This document shows positions 1-12,300 of a stretch of DNA of 64,000 nucleotides, in pieces. A program made the translations under genes and the position numbers. This stretch comes from Sporothrix humicola (taxonomy: Eukaryota > Ascomycota > Sordariomycetes > Ophiostomatales > Ophiostomataceae). Numbering within the stretch: the first letter of the stretch is position 1; every line of letters starts with the position of its first letter. The stretch is taken from assembly GCA_021396245.1 (NCBI GenBank), contig WNYE01000111.1:46167-110166 (forward strand), written 5' to 3'. Under the pieces are notes generated by a model that saw only the letters and a program-made list of their open reading frames with translations, had not been told where the DNA came from and searched no databases.

Positions 1-567
1 ATCGCGAAGGATTGGGGCTTTGCATCGTCGGTAATGAAGGGAGTTGGAAGAAAAGTAGTATTAAAATGTTAGAAGAAGAAATGATTGAAAATAGCAGTAA
101 CTAACACTCAACGTCCCGGCTTGTTATTAAAAGGATTCCCAGGCACCATTGGCATAGATTAACCACACACTGGATACATTGGACTCTGCCACGATGCGTG
201 CCGCCTCGTTCCTGTCCTGGTCATTGTGTTGCCAATTTGCTTGTCAATTTACTTTGCCTCTTCTCATGTTGTCCATCTCGGACTCTGCTTTGCAAGCTCG
301 TATCTCAACCTACTGTTATCCCTTTTTCGTCATCGTCATCTCTTCTTTCTACGGCGTAGTCAGGAGGTCCAGGCACAGACTCACAGAGACTAGGCACGGC
401 CGTCTTTGCCGCATCCACGCGCAGGAAGATCTGTTGTTTCTCATGGCCCAACAGATCGGTCATCTTTGTTAAAACGGTTCATCTATTTTCTATGCTGTAT
501 TCAAAATCAAACCAAGTATGTACATGTCACCAACACTGCCTCACTCTTCTACCGTCGTCTCCTCTCC
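1..567. other. Intergenic sequence at the window edge
   Basis: This stretch lies downstream of the minus-strand succinyl-CoA synthetase-like gene and should hold its 3' UTR. The open frames are short and do not show the GC-rich third positions of the neighbouring genes. I see no other feature. Confidence 0.5.
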
Positions 568-2790
568 CTACTGTGCCTCCGCCGACAGCTCAATCGCCTT
601 GGCGGCCGCCTCCTCAAAGCTGTCGTACGCAAACAGCGGCAGCCCGCTCTGCCGGATAATCTCTTGGCCCTCGGTCTCGTTGGTGCCGCGGATGCGCACA
701 ACCACAGGCACCGTGACGTTGGTCTCCTTAAAGGCCAGCAAAACACCGCGGGCAATCATGTCGCCCAGCGTCAGGCCACCAAAGACGTTGACAAAGATGA
801 CGCGCACGCGCGGGTCCTGCAGCAGCACCTGGAAGCACGTCTTGACCGTCTCGCTCGTGGCCTTGCCGCCCGTATCCAAGAAGTTGGTGGCCTGGCCGCC
901 GAGGCCGGCGAGCGCATCCACGGTGTTCATGGCGAGGCCGGCGCCATTCACCAAGGTGCCAATCGTGCCGGGAGCGGCGCCGTTCTTGTTTTCGTCTTTG
1001 AGCGTAACGTAAACAATGCCGCCCGTCTTGGCCTGGGCCTCGAGCGCGTCGGCTTCGACGGGAGGCGTGACGGATGCCAGCTGCAGGGTGGTCTCGTCGC
1101 CGGCGGTCTTGCGCTGGCTAAAGGCAACGTCATCCAGTCCCAGCCGGGCGTGCGTCACCTTGATCTCGGCCAGCCGCGAGACAATGGCCGTCTCCACCAG
1201 GTAGGCTTCTTCCTTTAGAAAGGTGGCGTACAGCACCCGCAGCAGCTTGCGGACGGCCTCGGCGGCGTCGGTCGACGACACAATGTCGAGTCCCAAGTGG
1301 GCAGCGACGCGGCTGGCCAGCAGGCCGTCGACGCCGCCGCGGTAGTCAAAGGGGAACCGGCGGATGCCTGACCCCGTGCCGAGGTTGTTGGCGTCAAACG
1401 TAGAGCTGGCCAGCACGCACGGCATCTTGGACGAGCGGTCGATGCTGATGGCGAGGTAGCGCTGCGTGCCCTTGCCCGAGTACTCGGCGGCGTTGACGCC
1501 CTGCTTGCGGAGGAGGTTGAATGTGGCGTCCTGGCCGATGTAGATGGTGCGTTTCGAGGGCGAGGACGGGCTGGCGTTCATGCGAGGAGTCGAGACGGTC
1601 GGGCGCCTGCCGTTTCGGGACAGGGGGCTGGTGTGGTAGCCCCTCCGCTGGGTCGTGCCTGTCTGTCCAAAAAGGCTGCTGCCGCTCGCACCTGCCGTGC
1701 CTGCCAGACCCTCCATCCGCGCCTTGAGCGCCTGCCCAAACTTTTCGGGGTGGTCCACAATCGTCGCACCTGCTCGCTGAAGAGCGGCAATCTTTTCTTG
1801 CGGCGTCGGCTCGCCAGGCAGACTGAACGCACCCGCGTGGCCCATGATGCGGCCCTCGACGGCCGCGTGCGTGCCACCGACCAGAGCCACAATCGGCTTG
1901 GGCACCACGCCCTGGGCAGCCGCCTGCTTGTTGTACGCCTCGATCCACGCCGCCGCCTCCAGCTCGCTCGTCCCGCCAATCTCGCCAATCAGCGCAATCG
2001 CGTCCGTCTCAGGGTCGTCGGCCAGGACAGTCAGTGCTTCCCTGAGGTCTGTTCCGGCGACAATGTCGCCGCCGACGCCAACGCACAGGCTCTGGCCCAG
2101 ACCAGCGCGGGTGGTCGAGGCCACTGCCTCGTAGCTCAGCGTGCCCGACCGGGCGGCAATGCCGACGCGTGTTCCAGGACCCGAGCCGGGCGAGAAGCAC
2201 GGCAGCGGCTGGAAACCAATACGGCAGGCGCCAACCGCACTGATAATACCGGGCGAGTTGGCGCCCACCAGTCTGGTCACGGACTGCGTCTTGAGCATCG
2301 CGTGGATCCGCAGCATCGCGTGCAGCGGAATGTGCTCGGCGACAGCAACCACCAAGGGCACCTCGGCGGCGATGGCTTCCTCAATGGCGGCGGGCGCAAG
2401 AGATGCGGGCACGTAGATGCCTGTGGCGTCGGGCTTGAGCATCTCGACGGCTGCCCGCACACTGGGCAGCAGCGGAAGGCCCAAGTGCTCGCCCGACCGG
2501 CCCGGGGTCACGCCGCCGACAATGTTGGTGCCCCACGCCAGCGACTCGCGCGCATTGGCCGTGGCCTGGCGGCCCGTGAAGCCCTGGAAGATGACGCGCG
2601 TGTGGCGGCCAATGCGGAGGTTGGGGAGGGTGGCATCGGTGGAGAGGGAGGTGACAGACGCGGGAGAGGTGGGAGTGCTGCCGGAGGCACTCGAGTACGC
2701 CCGGGAGGTCGACGTCGCCCGGGACCGGCAGACGAGACACGGCCGGGCCGGCCGTGCATGCCGGAGTAGCTGGGGGCGTGCTTGCATCAT
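568..2790 (-). CDS. Fused alpha/beta succinyl-CoA synthetase-like protein, mitochondrial
   Basis: Single-exon gene, 741 residues from the Met at 2790. The frame is open further upstream to 2934, but the Met-Met pair at 2785-2790 begins an Arg-rich mitochondrial presequence (about residues 1-35), so I start there. The N-terminal half is a full succinate-CoA ligase alpha subunit: CoA-binding fold (IFQGFTGRQ, NIVGGVTPG), ligase domain, and the phosphohistidine loop GHAGAF. After a Ser/Pro/Arg-rich linker the C-terminal half resembles the beta subunit from its middle onward, including the VNGAGLAMNT and NFLDTGG motifs. The first ~100 beta residues, which carry much of the ATP-grasp nucleotide site, are not visible. 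By my alignment the Mg-ligand region (EINPL in the active enzyme) reads VETAIV. The family is known; catalytic activity here is doubtful. A role as a regulator or acyl-CoA binder is speculation. Confidence 0.85.
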   Translation of the reverse strand: MMQARPQLLRHARPARPCLVCRSRATSTSRAYSSASGSTPTSPASVTSLSTDATLPNLRIGRHTRVIFQGFTGRQATANARESLAWGTNIVGGVTPGRSGEHLGLPLLPSVRAAVEMLKPDATGIYVPASLAPAAIEEAIAAEVPLVVAVAEHIPLHAMLRIHAMLKTQSVTRLVGANSPGIISAVGACRIGFQPLPCFSPGSGPGTRVGIAARSGTLSYEAVASTTRAGLGQSLCVGVGGDIVAGTDLREALTVLADDPETDAIALIGEIGGTSELEAAAWIEAYNKQAAAQGVVPKPIVALVGGTHAAVEGRIMGHAGAFSLPGEPTPQEKIAALQRAGATIVDHPEKFGQALKARMEGLAGTAGASGSSLFGQTGTTQRRGYHTSPLSRNGRRPTVSTPRMNASPSSPSKRTIYIGQDATFNLLRKQGVNAAEYSGKGTQRYLAISIDRSSKMPCVLASSTFDANNLGTGSGIRRFPFDYRGGVDGLLASRVAAHLGLDIVSSTDAAEAVRKLLRVLYATFLKEEAYLVETAIVSRLAEIKVTHARLGLDDVAFSQRKTAGDETTLQLASVTPPVEADALEAQAKTGGIVYVTLKDENKNGAAPGTIGTLVNGAGLAMNTVDALAGLGGQATNFLDTGGKATSETVKTCFQVLLQDPRVRVIFVNVFGGLTLGDMIARGVLLAFKETNVTVPVVVRIRGTNETEGQEIIRQSGLPLFAYDSFEEAAAKAIELSAEAQ

Positions 2791-3646
2791 TGTGGAGTTT
2801 GTATATGCGAGTGATAGAAATTGAATGAACAACGAAGGAGTGAGGGACTCTACATAATATGAGAGGATCGTGATGAGGGGGAGAAGGAACAGAAAAGAAA
2901 ACAATCGCTGAACGAAAGAAACAAAAAAAGACAAAACTCCTCAATTCACAAAAAGCCGAGGCTCCTCCTCTTTGGTGGAATTTTAGGGACGTTGAGCAAG
3001 AAAGAAAGGAGAACTTTGTTGACGAAGTCCAAATAGGCGACTAAATGATGGTCGACTACTGTAGTCTGTCGATGCGGCTACTTGCTGGTATTTGTCTTTG
3101 TTGTAGCTCGTGGAAACTTCACTTGGACTGGCGTCAAAAGTCAACAACACGGACCGCGTTCGGAGTAAGGCTGACGCTTGCAGGTAAGAAGTAATTAATT
3201 AAAAAAGAAGACCAAGAGACAAAAGGCAAAGAAAGGAAGAACTCAACAGCCGTCACGTCGCATCACCGGATTTCCGATGCTAGTGGGGGCTTGCCGTCAG
3301 TCGCCTAACTCCGCAGTCGAAAAGTGAGGGGAGACTGGTGTAAAAGTGTGGAGAGCGATGGTAGAGGTGGAGATGTAGTCGGCTACTCGCTTTTGAGAGA
3401 AGGCTCCAATTCAATTGAGAGAGCGAAACCGGCGATGATGTTGTCGGAAAAGAGATGGACTGCATTGACGTTTCCCATCTGATGTCATGACTATCGTGCA
3501 GAAGAGCTGTTTCATATGAAAGAATGGAGTTGAACTTTTTCAATTTTTATGGGATTTTGACATTTTACTTTGTTGTTTTTGTCGTATTTCAACGGCCTAC
3601 ATCGGCCGTCACATGTAATCGTACAGTGCATTCGATCAAAACACGG
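2791..3646. other. Intergenic region between COX19 and the SCS-like gene
   Basis: Both flanking genes are on the minus strand, so this holds the COX19 3' UTR and the promoter and leader of the SCS-like gene. It is A-rich near 2880-2990 and 3190-3240. I see no coding region. Confidence 0.5.
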
Positions 3647-4119
3647 CTACCATCGTAACTCGCCCGGCGTCTTGGTCTCTTCTTTCTTTCCACTTGCGCC
3701 TGCTGTTCCAGCCTTGTCGTCCTTTTCTTGGAATCCCAGGTTCTTGAAGTCGTCCTTTGCCATGAGATTTCTGGAAAGTCAGTACAGCTCAATTCAACGC
3801 ATATGCATGTCGCCCTCGACTCACCTATCCATCCGACAGCCAAGATACGACTTGGCCAGATTGCGACACTCGTCCTCGTTGACGCCCTTGACTTTCTTCA
3901 TGCAGCTCAGATAGTCGAGCATCACCTGCTTGCACTCGCCCTCGTGGTCCAGCGGGAAGCTGCCTCTCTGTGGTCTGTCACGGGGGTGTGTCAACAATCA
4001 TTTCGGTCATACTCTCAAACTCGCTTAAATGCAAATCGCATTAAAAGAAGAGTGGCGGCATCTTACGGTGTCGGCTTCGTCGCGATGCTGCCACCGCCGG
4101 GACTGCCAAAGGTGCTCAT
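3647..4119 (-). CDS. COX19: Cytochrome c oxidase assembly protein COX19
   Basis: Three exons: 4119..4067, 3974..3825 and 3770..3647, with introns of 92 and 54 nt (GTAAGA..CAG, GTGAGT..CAG). The product has 108 residues and begins [20 protein letters not shown]. The conserved [12 protein letters not shown] start of the CHCH domain is followed by twin CX9C motifs: [11 protein letters not shown] and [11 protein letters not shown]. The C-terminus carries the family [13 protein letters not shown] segment and a Lys/Glu tail. COX19 is a soluble intermembrane-space protein, oxidised by the Mia40 relay, that helps deliver copper to cytochrome oxidase. Splice phases join the conserved blocks exactly. 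The gene is too small and split to show up as one open frame. Confidence 0.93.
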
Positions 4120-5978
4120 ATTGGGGAATTGCGCCGGGGACGGTAACGGCGAGTCCGTTCAAAGGTCCGTTATTCGACAGAGTCCGCGGCTGCCGTTTTC
4201 TCTTTTCTCTTTTCGGCACGGCCGTTGAAAAGCCCGTGAAAAGTCGGCTCCAAAAGACGGCTCTTGAGTCCGTTGGCAGACAAGGGTGTGTCAGCGCCGG
4301 AGACTGTCAATGAAGGGAGGGAGGTCCGAAAAATAAAGCAAATAAGGAAACCAAAAAGACCCTGTCGTTTTTCGTAGTCCCTTGCCGATCGAAAGGGAGT
4401 TGATGTTCGCAAAGTGCATTCGATCCCGACTCTCTAAATTTGGTGAAAAAAGTCGAGCCAGCAAATCGACCCATACGCCGGCCAATCACAGCCCGCCATT
4501 TCAGAGGCCTCTGTCTCTTAGCATCTCCCTTTCCACCAGCGACCTTCGTCATCGCCCTTGTCGTGGCGTCGGGCTCTCCGCGACGGCAGAGGAAATAACG
4601 AAGAACGGTTCAACGATCGCATTTGTTTGCCGTGCATGAAATGGATACAGCGATTCATTACAGGACTCATTACGACTTATTGTAGTCGCCCTTGCACGTC
4701 CTGCGCGCCTTCCTGGAGCGCATAACAGCTCAATTTCCAGGCGCACAGGGCAGGTGAGGTTTGGTTGGCAGGAACGAAGGGCGGAGGCGGAAGCATGTGC
4801 TTTTGCCTGCGATGCACTTTAACCACCCATTAACATATTAAGACAAGCCCCTGTCGATACTTGCCCCAGCTATGAAAAGCATTAAACTTAAGGAAAGAGC
4901 GTCGCGACACGGCACGTCCAGCGCGTCTTTCCTGCAGAGTCAAGAGAGACTGCATTGCGAAATGGAAATGCGAGAACCACTCGGTCGCTCTTGCATTTGT
5001 TGATTTGTGCCCAAATTGGGTCGTGCCTTCCATGACGACCAGCATTTCTCCGTCATCTCCTGCCATTCCGCATCGCATTGCATGTATCCTCGTAGGCCCC
5101 TTTTCCGTCGCCCCTTTTGCTTCACTCTTTTTTCTAGCATAGAAAACGAAATTCTAGAACTTTTGCCAGGCATCAAATGTCACAACCGTCACGGCCAACA
5201 GCCCGTCTTTTCCCCTGCACTATCGCCGCCTTGTCGTCATCAACTGTCGGAACCTGTTTATTTGCTCTAGTCGCTGTGTCTAGTGCTGTCGTTGGCCTCT
5301 TTTCGTCTCCTTCTGGCCTTCTCTTTGACCTTTTCTGGCGCCTCTTTTCTTCGTTTCCGCCGTCGTTCTCGCAAACTAGCCACTGTCGCTGGCTGCTTAT
5401 TTTCGCGCCTTCTCTGGCCGTACCTTTACATTTTGCCTTTGCTTTTGCCTCTCGCGCCAGGCCCACTCGTTGTCTAGCCCTTTGCTGCTTTGGCCCACCC
5501 CTGGCCTGTTCGCATTTGCTGCCATTTGCTGCTTTCCGTACACCACATTTCCATAGCTTGGAAAAACACACTGCCTGTTCTGGCCCTGGTCTTGTCCTGG
5601 TCTGGTCTTTTCGGCACTCTCTCCCTAATCTGTCAATCTCTCCCTCGTGATAAATTTTGTGTTTTCCTCGTCATCGGCACTCCCATCGCGCATCACGATT
5701 CGAGATCTCTTTTCTCTTCTCGCGAGACGACTTCAACTCGACTGTTGACACAACCGACCTCCACTCGTTCTCCCCTCTCACCGCGTCGCTGCAAAACCTT
5801 GCAGCTCCACAACGAAAGCTCGAAAGCTTCCGGCTCTTCCTCTTCACCGTCCTCGCCGAGGTAGAAGAAGCACGTTGCGATAACGACACACGCGTTTTGA
5901 TCTCGACCTTCTTTGCGTCAAACACCTTCTACAACCCCGACAACCTCCTCCCTCCTCACCCTCCCCCCATCCGACACC
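4120..5978. other. Divergent promoter region, COX19 / DNM1
   Basis: The 1.86 kb between the two divergent start codons. A CCAATCA box lies at 4482-4488. From about 5200 to 5950 the plus strand is strongly C+T-rich, as expected for a long 5' leader of DNM1. Open frames of up to 157 codons here (for example 5177-5650) are Ser/Phe/Leu-rich by-products of the pyrimidine tracts and match nothing I recognise. Confidence 0.55.
4482..4488 (+). promoter_or_regulatory. CCAATCA box, upstream of COX19
   Basis: CCAATCA, the preferred site of the fungal HAP2/3/5 (AnCF) CCAAT-binding complex. It lies about 365 bp upstream of the COX19 start and could also serve DNM1. The motif is seen directly; the function is inferred from the mitochondrial role of the gene. 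Confidence 0.4.
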
Positions 5979-8528
5979 ATGGCAGCCCTCGGCGACGAGC
6001 TGCTGACTACGGTCAACAAGCTGCAAGATCTGGTCTTTAACACCATCGGCAACGATTCCCTCGATCTCCCACAAATTGTAGGTCTCCTCGACTCCCAACA
6101 CTCAAGACTCACACAAACGCATCCTCCTAACACATCCGCCTCTTCCCTCTAGGTCGTCGTCGGCTCTCAATCCGCCGGCAAGTCCTCCGTCCTCGAAAAT
6201 ATTGTCGGCCGCGATTTCCTCCCTCGCGGCAGTGGCATCGTCACAAGGCGGCCGCTTATCCTGCAGCTGATCAACGTCCCCGAGGACGAGGAAGACGCCG
6301 CCGCCAACGCCGCCGCCGCAAAGACGGGCCGCTATGTCGACCCCAACGCCGCCAAACGCAACGAATGGGCCGAGTTCCACCACCTGCCCAACCGCCGCTT
6401 CAACGACTTCCAAGATGTCAAGCGCGAGATCGAGAACGAGACCAGCCGCGTCGCCGGCAACAACAAGGGCATTACCCGCCAGCCTATCAACCTCAAGATC
6501 TACTCGCCCGACGTCCTCAACCTGACCCTCGTCGATCTGCCCGGCCTCACAAAAGTCCCCATCGGCGACCAGCCCACCGATATCGAGAAGCAGACGCGCA
6601 ATCTGATTTCCGAGTACATCGCCAAGCCCAATAGCATCATCCTGGCCGTCTCTCCGGCCAACGTCGACATTGTCAACTCCGAGGCGCTCAAGCTCGCCCG
6701 CCATGTCGACCCCCTGGGCCGCCGCACAATCGGCGTCCTGACCAAGGTCGACCTGATGGACCACGGTACCAACGCGCTCGACATCCTGTCGGGCCGCGTC
6801 TACCCGCTCAAGCTCGGCTGGATCGGCGTTGTCAACCGCTCGCAGCAGGACATCCAGGGCAACAAGCCCATGGAGGACGCCCTCAAGGCTGAGACAGACT
6901 TTTTCAAGCACCACCCGGCCTACCGCAACATCTCGACGCGCTGCGGTACCCCCTACCTGGCCAAGACGCTCAACACTACGCTCATGGCACACATCCGCGA
7001 CCGCCTGCCCGACATCAAGGCCCGCCTCAACACTCTGATGGGCCAGACCCAGCAGGAGCTGGCCAGCTACGGCGACATGCACTTTAGCGGCAAGGAACAC
7101 CGCGGCTCGCTTATCCTGCAGCTCATGACCCGCTTCGCCACCTCGTTCATCTCGTCCATCGACGGTACCTCGACGGAAATCTCGACCAAGGAGCTCTGCG
7201 GTGGTGCCCGCATCTACTACATTTTCAACTCCGTCTTTGGCAGCTCCCTCGAGTCCATCGACCCCACCTCCAATCTGTCCGCCCTCGACATCCGGACCGC
7301 CATTCGCAACTCGACCGGCCCGCGGCCCAGTCTTTTCGTCCCCGAAATGGCCTTTGACCTGCTGGTCAAGCCCCAGATCAAGCTGCTCGAGATTCCCAGC
7401 CAGCGCTGTGTCGAGCTGGTCTACGAGGAGCTCATCAAGATTTGCCACACCTGCGGCTCCACCGAGCTCAGCCGTTTCCCCCGCTTGCAGGCCAAGCTCA
7501 TCGAGGTTGTGTCGGATCTGCTGCGCGAGCGTCTCGGCCCGGCCTCCAACTACGTCGAGTCACTCATTTCGATTCAGCGCGCCTACATCAACACCAACCA
7601 CCCCAACTTCCTCGGCGCCGCCGCCGCCATGAGCCACGTCGTCAACGAGAAGCAGGAGCGTGAGCGCAAGCGCCTGATCCAAGAAGAGCGGGAACGCCGC
7701 GAACGCCGCCGCCTCAAGGAGATTGGAGCCGCTAACGGCACGGGCGCCAACGGTGCGGCAGCGACCGGTGCAGAGACGCCCGAGGAGGTCGACGAGGACA
7801 ACATGAGCGTGGCCGCTGGTCCCACGAGCCAGGCCTTGCGCAAGACCGCTAAGGCAGGCCGCAGCTCGTCCATGGCCCGCGAGAACGGCGTCGCTGCCGG
7901 CCGCAGCGCGTCGCCAAGCCGCTTCAACCAGCCCGCCCTCAACAACGCCAAGGATTCGTTCTTGAACTACTTCTTTGGCAAGGATGGCAGCGCCATTCCC
8001 GGCGGCATCGGCGGCCCCGGCGCCAGCCACCACAACGCCAACATTGGCCGCCACGTCAGCCAGGCCTCGGAGCCCACGTTCAGCCAGAGCATGCGCCGCC
8101 CCGACGACCGGCCGATGCGCTCGCCCATTGGCGGCGGCAGCGACGAGTACGGGCGCAACGGCGGCCACCCGGGCGCTCTGGGTGCCGGCGGCAGCATGGA
8201 CCTGTTTGGCGCCAACGGCACGGGCGGCGAGCCCGCCCTGACGGACCGCGAGGCCATGGAGACGGAGCTGATCCGCGCGCTCATCTCGTCGTACTTTAAC
8301 ATTGTGCGCGAGTCGATTGCGGACCAGGTGCCCAAGGCGATTATGCACCTGCTGGTGAACCACTGCAAGGACGTGGTGCAGAACCGCCTGGTCAGCGAGC
8401 TGTACAAGGAGATGCTGTTTGAGGAGCTGCTATACGAGGACGACGGCGTCAAGAAGGAGCGCGAAAAGTGCGAGCGGCTGCTGGAGACGTACAAGGAGGC
8501 GGCCAAGATCATTGGAGAGGTTGTATAA
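5979..8528 (+). CDS. DNM1: Dynamin-related GTPase DNM1 (mitochondrial and peroxisomal fission)
   Basis: Two exons, 5979..6077 and 6153..8528, with a 75 nt intron (GTAGGT..TAG); 824 residues starting MAALGDELLTTVNKLQD. The GTPase domain (about 24-330) has G1 GSQSAGKS, switch sequence RGSGIVTRRP, G3 DLPG and G4 TKVD. The middle domain follows, then a Lys/Arg/Glu helix and a Gly/Ser/Pro-rich variable insert (about 560-720). The GTPase effector domain ends the protein (ELIRALISSYFNIVRESIAD onward). The segment FLNYFFGKD inside the insert is typical of Dnm1 and absent from Vps1, which decides between the two paralogues. The protein assembles around mitochondria and peroxisomes and constricts them on GTP hydrolysis, recruited through Fis1 and an adaptor. 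It converges with the F-box gene downstream. Confidence 0.93.
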
Positions 8529-9330
8529 AGGTGCTGGCAAGGTAATAAAAAAGAAAGAAAACGAAAACGAAAGACGGTGATAGGAGGCGCTTCTGTATCT
8601 TTAGGTGTCCTTTTGTGGTTTCTGCGTTGGGGATTCTTCTCATTTGTCAAGTTTGTTTCCTGTCCTTGTATGCATTGTCTGTTTCTACTCTTGTCTTGGA
8701 TCTATTTGTCTTTATACTTTTCGTCGAACAATACTCGACTCTTTTTTCTGTCCATTTTTTTCTCTCTTCATCTCTGCTATTTTTACATACACACATCTTG
8801 TTGTAACACTACCTTTCAATTCTTCTCTCTCCCTTCAACCCGCATATCCTCCCACCTCTCACGCTATTCTCTCCTCGTCTCACTCACTCCATTCTCCATC
8901 CAACCTTATGCGGACAACACCAGCTACATAGAACAAGAATATCTCGATAAATACATATCAATTTTAAATCAAGTCACATGTAAATTGTATTTATGAACAT
9001 ATTTACCATTTTTTTTAATTAATTTTGTTTGTGTATTTTTTGCTTCTTTTATTTCATTTTAATTGTGACTTTACGTCGTCCAAAAAGATCTCACAAAAAT
9101 CCAAGCATATGGCTGTTCTCTCACAGCCCAACAGATACTTTTCACTGTCGGTATTGATACTCAGCTCCAACCTAGTGCTGGATGTCCCAAGGTCCCCGAG
9201 GCGCTGGAAGAGGGAGAGGGATGTTGAATGGAATACTCCCCACCGCTATTTCCATTCCTCCCCTGCTGGACCGCCCGCTCACATTCACATTCATCTCGAA
9301 TCCCGAGTACAGTCCGCTCATTTGCCAGTT
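8529..9330. other. Convergent 3' intergenic region, DNM1 / F-box gene
   Basis: An 802 bp gap between converging stop codons, holding both 3' UTRs. It is T-rich on the plus strand from 8640 to 8900 and most A+T-rich at about 8935-9065, the likely polyadenylation zone. No coding feature seen. Confidence 0.5.
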
Positions 9331-12300
9331 CTACTGGTACCGCATCTGTCTGGAACCATCACCTTGAATAACTGCCCCACCTCCTCCGCTCGATGGGTTG
9401 TGCGGGTCATACTCGTCGTAATAGGCGGGGTCAGCCCGCGTCACCGATCTCTGAGAATGAGGAGCCGCTACCTGTCTGTCACGGCCGGGCGGCTGTCTAG
9501 TCTCACCGCGACGGTCACGCTCATGAACCGGCCCAGCAGGGTACTGTTCATAACGTGCAGAGCCGCTGTGGCCATAGCCGGCAGGAGGGGCGCCACGATA
9601 GTCCTCGGCGTACTCGTATTGTTCATGACGGTCGTGACGGACCAAGGCTCGGCTGCTTGAGTCCCTAACGCCGGCCTCTTCATATGGCGCTTGAGCAGGC
9701 GAGTGACCGGGACCAGGGGCAGAGGCGTAGTAGCGCTCTCCAGGTGCACGGCGTTCAACAGGCGGTCCCGCTTCATATCGAACGGGGCGCCGAGCAAGGT
9801 ATTCATTATCACCCTCGACGACCCGCACGACTTCATAGGCCCCGTACGGTTCGTATTCCGCTTGGCGGTAGACCCGGCCACCACGATCAGGCTCATCTGC
9901 ATACTCTCTCGGATAGTATTCTTGGCGAGTCGGGCCGCGGACATATTCCACAGGCGCGCCACGGCGATCGTAGGTTTCGCGGTACTCTCTGGGGTGGCCA
10001 GCATATACTGGCTCCTCGGCATAGCGACGTGGAGGAGGCGGGCGGCGCTCGTAATATGGTCCAGCCGGCGCAGACGGCGGACCAAAGTAGTCGTCATACT
10101 CATCATAATGGTTATACCCACGAGGTTCATGGTAATACCCGCGCACTTCGTGTCTCGGCACAACCTCACGGCCATATTCATCGACATACACAACACGAGC
10201 AGGAGCACGGGGCGGCGGCGGGCGCTCTCTAGTTCCCGGCGAACGATGGACGGGCTCGCCGTCAAGGTGGTTCTCGAGGGCACCCAGCAGATCCTGTCTC
10301 TGAGCTGGAGGCGGAGGCGGAGGCGGAGGCGGAGGCGGAGCTGAAGTCGGATCGTTGCGTGTGACTGCACTTTGTGCCGGAGGTGCATTGCGTGTGGTAC
10401 TGAAGGGCCGATCATCCTCCTCTTCCTTGATCTCGACTTCAGGCTCACGGACAGGGGCCGGCGCAGGGTTTTGTGCCGTTTCATTCTTGACCTGCGTACG
10501 GGCTTCAAGCGCCTTTTGCGAAGCTTTAGCTTTGTACGCCTTGGCACGCTTTTCTCTCTGCAACGCCTCCCTCTTTACCCGCTCGTCCTTGGTGCTGGCA
10601 GAATAGAATTCGGCAGCCTCCTCAACCAGCTCTCCAATGTCCAACCCCCTTGCTCTATTGACCATGAGTGAACTGACGACAGGCGGGAGGGGATCCAGCA
10701 TTTGCTCCAGCCAGTCCAGGGGTGGCTTTGCCCCAACTGGATCCGTGTTGAACGGGTTCGGACCACCTGTTATCCGGCCGCCAACGTGTGCTTGATAGAA
10801 ATGTACAACAAGCTCGGGGAAGTCATATGAAGTGTCCGATTTTAGATCGGAGTTCGGTACTTTATCAAGCCGACGATAGCAAGCATAGCAGTGGACACGC
10901 ATGGAGCGTCTCATGGACTCCATTTCCTTGGTCTTCATGATTCTATCCTTGAAGAGGGCTAATGGAAGCTTTTCGCCAAAAACATGTTGATAGTGCTTGT
11001 TTGTGTGGTAGAGGAGCGTTTGTAGCTTCATGACAGCTGGGAGGAACTGGACTCTTTCAATATCCTCCCACAACCGAGAAGAGAAATCAACCAGCTCATC
11101 AAGCCTTTCGCGGTAAGGTGATTTCGGGCTTCGATTGGGACCGCCGTCCCTATCACTTCCGCGGGGCCAGCGGTCTTCAAACGGATTTTCATTCAGACCA
11201 CACACAGGGACAGCTGGCGCGGCGGACCCAAAAGGATTGGGAGGAGCGTTGGCCACCACAGGGGGTGGAAACTGAGCAGGCTCCACGTACGGTGGTTCTG
11301 CATGCCCAAAGGGCGGCGCACCGAAAGACTGGACGTCTGGAGGAGGGGGAATAAGATGCGGGGCTGTGTGCTGGGTTGCCATACCCTGATTCACAGGCGG
11401 TTGGAAAGGCGCCGGGGCGGGTGGCGGAGGAGGCAGTGACTCGGGCGGGATCTCTGGCTGGAATGCGTAGGACTTGGCTTCCCGACGCTGACGTTCTTTT
11501 GCGGCGCGCTTAGCTGCCGGGGCAAGTTTCTTCTGTTTCTGTTGGGTTTGCGCCGCCGACTGGGGAAGCGGTACAGGCAAGCCAGTGGTCTTTGAGACAC
11601 GAGGGTTGGGTCTGAAGGGCGGCTCCTCTGGCCACTCAGCTCTCCAAAAGACAACAATATTGCCCACACTAAGAACATTTGTATGTTTTGCGGCGTAGTG
11701 CTGGAGAGTGCCCTCGAAACCGAAGAACTTAGATGCGATATCGCAAAGAGGGCACAAGAACAGGTCGGTCCGAAACTTGGCTGCAAGCGGCCGGACTTTG
11801 ACGTCGAACACATACTTCATGTTCTCCAAGGTCAGCTTCTGGGTGAAGGGACCCTCGGGTGGGTCAACGATGGGCTCCCGGCCAGCCTCGCGGGCAGCCT
11901 TTGCGTCCTTTTCAACTTCCATGTAGAAGCGCTTTCTGACATGAAGCAGAACATCGGCAGCAAATGCTGGTGCATTGTCCTTGTTTATCTTGTCGCCATC
12001 TTCCCAGTCGCCAATGATTGCTTCGTCGGCGTACTTGAGAATCTTGAGGCGAACAGGGCCTTGAATGAAGTCCCACTCGGCATCGATTTCCTCGCTGGTC
12101 TTCTCCTTTGCGACTTGTGACTCTTTCGCAGCGGGTGTCTCGGTTGCGACCGGCGCGGAAGGTGATTGGGCGAGCGGCCCCGGGGATGGCTTCTTGACAA
12201 TCGCAGTCTCGACAGGTGTTGGAGCTGGGGCAGCTGGAGTTTGCTCAAGCTCTTTGGGCTTGGCAAGTTCCGTGAACTTCTGGGCAATTTTCACAGCGGG

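Noticed and set aside
1633..2769. Long open frame on the plus strand inside the SCS-like gene (378 codons)
   Set aside because: It is the antisense shadow of a GC3-rich gene. The minus strand encodes recognised SCS motifs and this frame encodes nothing recognisable.
5177..5650. 157-codon open frame upstream of DNM1
   Set aside because: A by-product of a pyrimidine-rich leader, with a Leu/Phe/Ser-rich product. No homologous feature recognised.
6102..7448. 448-codon open frame on the minus strand inside DNM1
   Set aside because: Antisense shadow of the GTPase and middle domains; Asp/Val/Gly-rich and unrecognisable.
5979..8528. Vps1 as identity of the dynamin gene
   Set aside because: The insert contains FLNYFFGKD and the overall order and length fit Dnm1, not Vps1.
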